64,000 bases of DNA, from assembly GCA_004292955.1 (NCBI GenBank), contig RDXX01000047.1, positions 1 to 64,000 of the forward strand. The letters run 5' to 3'. Positions within the stretch are counted from its first letter, which is position 1. Each line of letters begins with the position of its first letter. This document shows, piece by piece, positions 62,490 to 64,000 of this stretch. The position numbers were made by a program, and so were the translations under genes. The notes under the pieces were generated by a model. That model saw nothing but the letters and a program-made list of their open reading frames with translations. It was not told the origin of the DNA and made no database searches. The DNA is from Oscillatoriales cyanobacterium (GTDB lineage Bacteria > Cyanobacteriota > Cyanobacteriia > Cyanobacteriales > Microcoleaceae).

Positions 62490-63632
62490 ATGAGGACTTC
62501 TAAAAATTCAATTAGAGTTTGCGTTCGGGGGCAAACTCTTTCTTTGGTATTGCCTCGGATTTATTGCAGAAGTGTCAAAAGAATTGCTCTGGGCATTTCA
62601 GACAACCCCGAAAACCGCAAATTTGCCGAGCTAAAAGCCAAGCAAATTGAAATTGACTTCTTAAGTGGCTCGTTCGATACCACTTTAGAAAAATATAGGC
62701 AAAAGGAGCCCACGCCTGCTCCCAAGGCTAAGTTGACGCTACCAGAGATTTACGAAAAATATGTTGACTCCCGCAGAAAAAATGTATCTCCGACCACGTG
62801 GAAGGGGTATCAAGGTCATTTAAGGCAATTCCTTGTTTGCCCCTATAACCTTCTAGAAGAAGCCTCTAAAATCAGGGATTGGGCTGTAGCAAACAAATCC
62901 ACGGATACCGCAAGGCGACTGCTGGTGCAGGCTAATGCTGCTTGTGAATGGGCGGTGGATCGGGGAATGTTGTTGACAAACCCATTTAAGGGGAGTGCGG
63001 TAAAAATCAAATCTAAAAAATCCAAACCAAAAATCAGTCTATTTACAGTTGAGGAGAAAGCAGCAATACTTCAAGCCTTTGCAGAATCTAACAAATTCGG
63101 TTACATGGCCCCACTTATTCAATTCCTATTCTTGACCGGTTGCCGGACTAGCGAGGCGATCGCGCTTCAGTGGAAACATACAAAATCAGATTGCAGTTCA
63201 ATCAGCTTTGAGGAAGCGATCGTGTTTGGCGTTGGCGGTGCTGTAAGGAAAAAAGGTACCAAGCAATCCGAGGCACGAGAGTTTCCCTGTAATTCTCAGC
63301 TTAGGGTTTTGTTGCTGTCGATCAAGCCCGAAAATGCGATCGCTAATACCTCTGTCTTTCTTCGTCCAGGTGGCTCACCGATCAGCCGCCAAGACCTGCG
63401 TACCGCCTGGTACGGCAAGGGAAAAGATGAGGGAGTGGTCAAACTACTTGTCCGAGATGGTGTACTGGAGACCTATAGACCCCAGTACAACACGAGGCAC
63501 ACTTTCATATCGCAATGCCTCGAAGCGGGAATCGCACCTACCCAAGTAGCTGAGTGGGTGGGAAATTCAGCCGAAATCATTTTCCGCAATTATGCGGGAA
63601 TAATTAATAAAAAATCAGTTCCCGAATTCTAA
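62490..63632 (+). CDS. Tyrosine-type integrase of the element
   Basis: 380 residues: an N-terminal arm-binding domain (about 1-75), a core-binding SAM-like domain (about 85-180) and a catalytic domain. Active-site residues are box I Arg in FLTGCRTSEAIAL, box II YNTRHTFIS (Arg kept, first His replaced by Tyr) and WVGNSAEIIFRNYAG (GH replaced by GN, with the nucleophile Tyr). I recall these variants in a cyanobacterial integrase group. It probably uses the tRNA-Thr at 48801, or a site beyond the window, as its target. AAGGACG lies before the ATG. Confidence 0.9.
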   Translation: MRTSKNSIRVCVRGQTLSLVLPRIYCRSVKRIALGISDNPENRKFAELKAKQIEIDFLSGSFDTTLEKYRQKEPTPAPKAKLTLPEIYEKYVDSRRKNVSPTTWKGYQGHLRQFLVCPYNLLEEASKIRDWAVANKSTDTARRLLVQANAACEWAVDRGMLLTNPFKGSAVKIKSKKSKPKISLFTVEEKAAILQAFAESNKFGYMAPLIQFLFLTGCRTSEAIALQWKHTKSDCSSISFEEAIVFGVGGAVRKKGTKQSEAREFPCNSQLRVLLLSIKPENAIANTSVFLRPGGSPISRQDLRTAWYGKGKDEGVVKLLVRDGVLETYRPQYNTRHTFISQCLEAGIAPTQVAEWVGNSAEIIFRNYAGIINKKSVPEF

Positions 63633-63647
63633 AAAAAGGCAGCCAAC

Positions 63648-63869
63648 ATGAACAAAACAACGTTTGACAAAATCCGTGAAAATTCTGCTACGCTTCACAA
63701 AATTTACGGTAATGGTAAGTACGAAAATTATGAACTTTTTGACGAACCATTCAAGCTCGCAATCGAAGTCCTGACCTGGCAACAGCTAGACAATCAGGTA
63801 CTCGCCGATAAGATTGGCATCCATGTTCAGACGGTCAAACAAATTAAGACAGCCCTAGGCATTTCATAG
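63648..63869 (+). CDS. Small helix-turn-helix-like protein after the integrase
   Basis: 73 residues. The C-terminal part reads QQLDNQVLADKIGIHVQTVK, close to a helix-turn-helix. A gene of this size directly after an integrase could be an excisionase or its regulator, but that is inference. The start is ATG 63648 after AAAAAGGCAGCC. Confidence 0.6.
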   Translation: MNKTTFDKIRENSATLHKIYGNGKYENYELFDEPFKLAIEVLTWQQLDNQVLADKIGIHVQTVKQIKTALGIS

Positions 63870-63902
63870 ATCCACGTAAAAGACAAATATTTGGGAAAAA
63901 CG

Positions 63903-64000
63903 ATGAAACTCCTACTACTCGACAAAGACGGAACCCTCGTTTCACCGCGCTCTGGCGCTAAATTCGTAAACGATCCTTGGGATCAACAGCCTTTGGCAAA
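63903..64000 (+). CDS. HAD-IIIA family phosphatase, truncated by the window edge
   Basis: The first 32 codons are visible: MKLLLLDKDGTLVSPRSG with the HAD nucleophile motif DKDGT, then FVNDPWDQQPLA. The family includes HisB-N, GmhB and polynucleotide 3'-phosphatases. Which one it is cannot be told from this fragment. Confidence 0.75.
   Translation, partial: MKLLLLDKDGTLVSPRSGAKFVNDPWDQQPLA

Overview
The window is cyanobacterial chromosome, most likely from a filamentous Oscillatoriales-type organism (Microcoleus/Oscillatoria-like; inferred, not searched). The signs are the very frequent HIP1-type octamer GCGATCGC, heptanucleotide tandem repeats (STRR-like) between and inside genes, a crtR-type beta-carotene hydroxylase, an FtsH with thylakoid-type architecture, AlgI/DUF459 surface-polysaccharide acylation genes, and many dispersed palindromic repeats. 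No rRNA, CRISPR array or complete IS element is visible.

Layout, left part (1-48.8 kb, host backbone). 0.5-2.2 kb: actin-like ParM-family ATPase with a small partner gene (minus). 2.5-6.5 kb: ftsH, a secreted hypothetical protein and an Xaa-Pro aminopeptidase. 6.9-11.8 kb: a seven-PAS histidine kinase followed 9 nt later by a receiver-histidine kinase, presumably one signalling pathway. 12-17.2 kb: gmhB, then a copper-handling cluster (Met/His-rich DUF305 lipoprotein, CopZ-like chaperone, CopA/CtaA-type P-type ATPase, small membrane protein). 17.4-23.3 kb: glyoxalase I, a two-part membrane/coiled-coil gene that looks frameshifted, a DUF459 SGNH protein and an MBOAT acyltransferase whose 5' end is tandemly duplicated. 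23.6-31.4 kb: clpB with an unusual insertion, a DUF433/PIN-like toxin-antitoxin pair, a small one-helix membrane protein, and a trehalose synthase-maltokinase fusion. 31.7-48.7 kb: ferredoxin, sigma-like factor, DUF5131 protein, a catalytically dead RNase H homologue, a fused 5-oxoprolinase carrying three different repeat insertions in frame, an M28 peptidase, an AAA ATPase, a PIN toxin-antitoxin pair, an EamA transporter, sppA, aroH, Uma2, crtR and pyk.

Right part (48.8-64 kb, accessory). A tRNA-Thr(CGT) marks the left edge of what looks like an integrative element. No capsid, portal or terminase gene is visible. It has a minus-strand early-type block (coiled-coil protein, unknown genes, DUF3854/P4-type primase-helicase, winged-helix and zinc-ribbon proteins), a Cro/CI-like regulator, a TPR protein, and a long plus-strand block of small, mostly overlapping unknown genes ending with an ASCH-like protein, a tyrosine integrase, a small helix-turn-helix-like protein and a truncated HAD phosphatase. 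Two related 22-bp palindromes sit at identical distance from two sigma70-type -10 boxes, one before the regulator and one before the plus-strand block. This is the best candidate for an undescribed regulatory switch. A second, decayed integrase fragment lies near the tRNA, and a 21-bp-phased array of GAATCGATTC palindromes lies inside one element gene.

Most small genes of the element were not recognised. Function is not claimed for them beyond visible membrane segments, coiled coils and overlaps.
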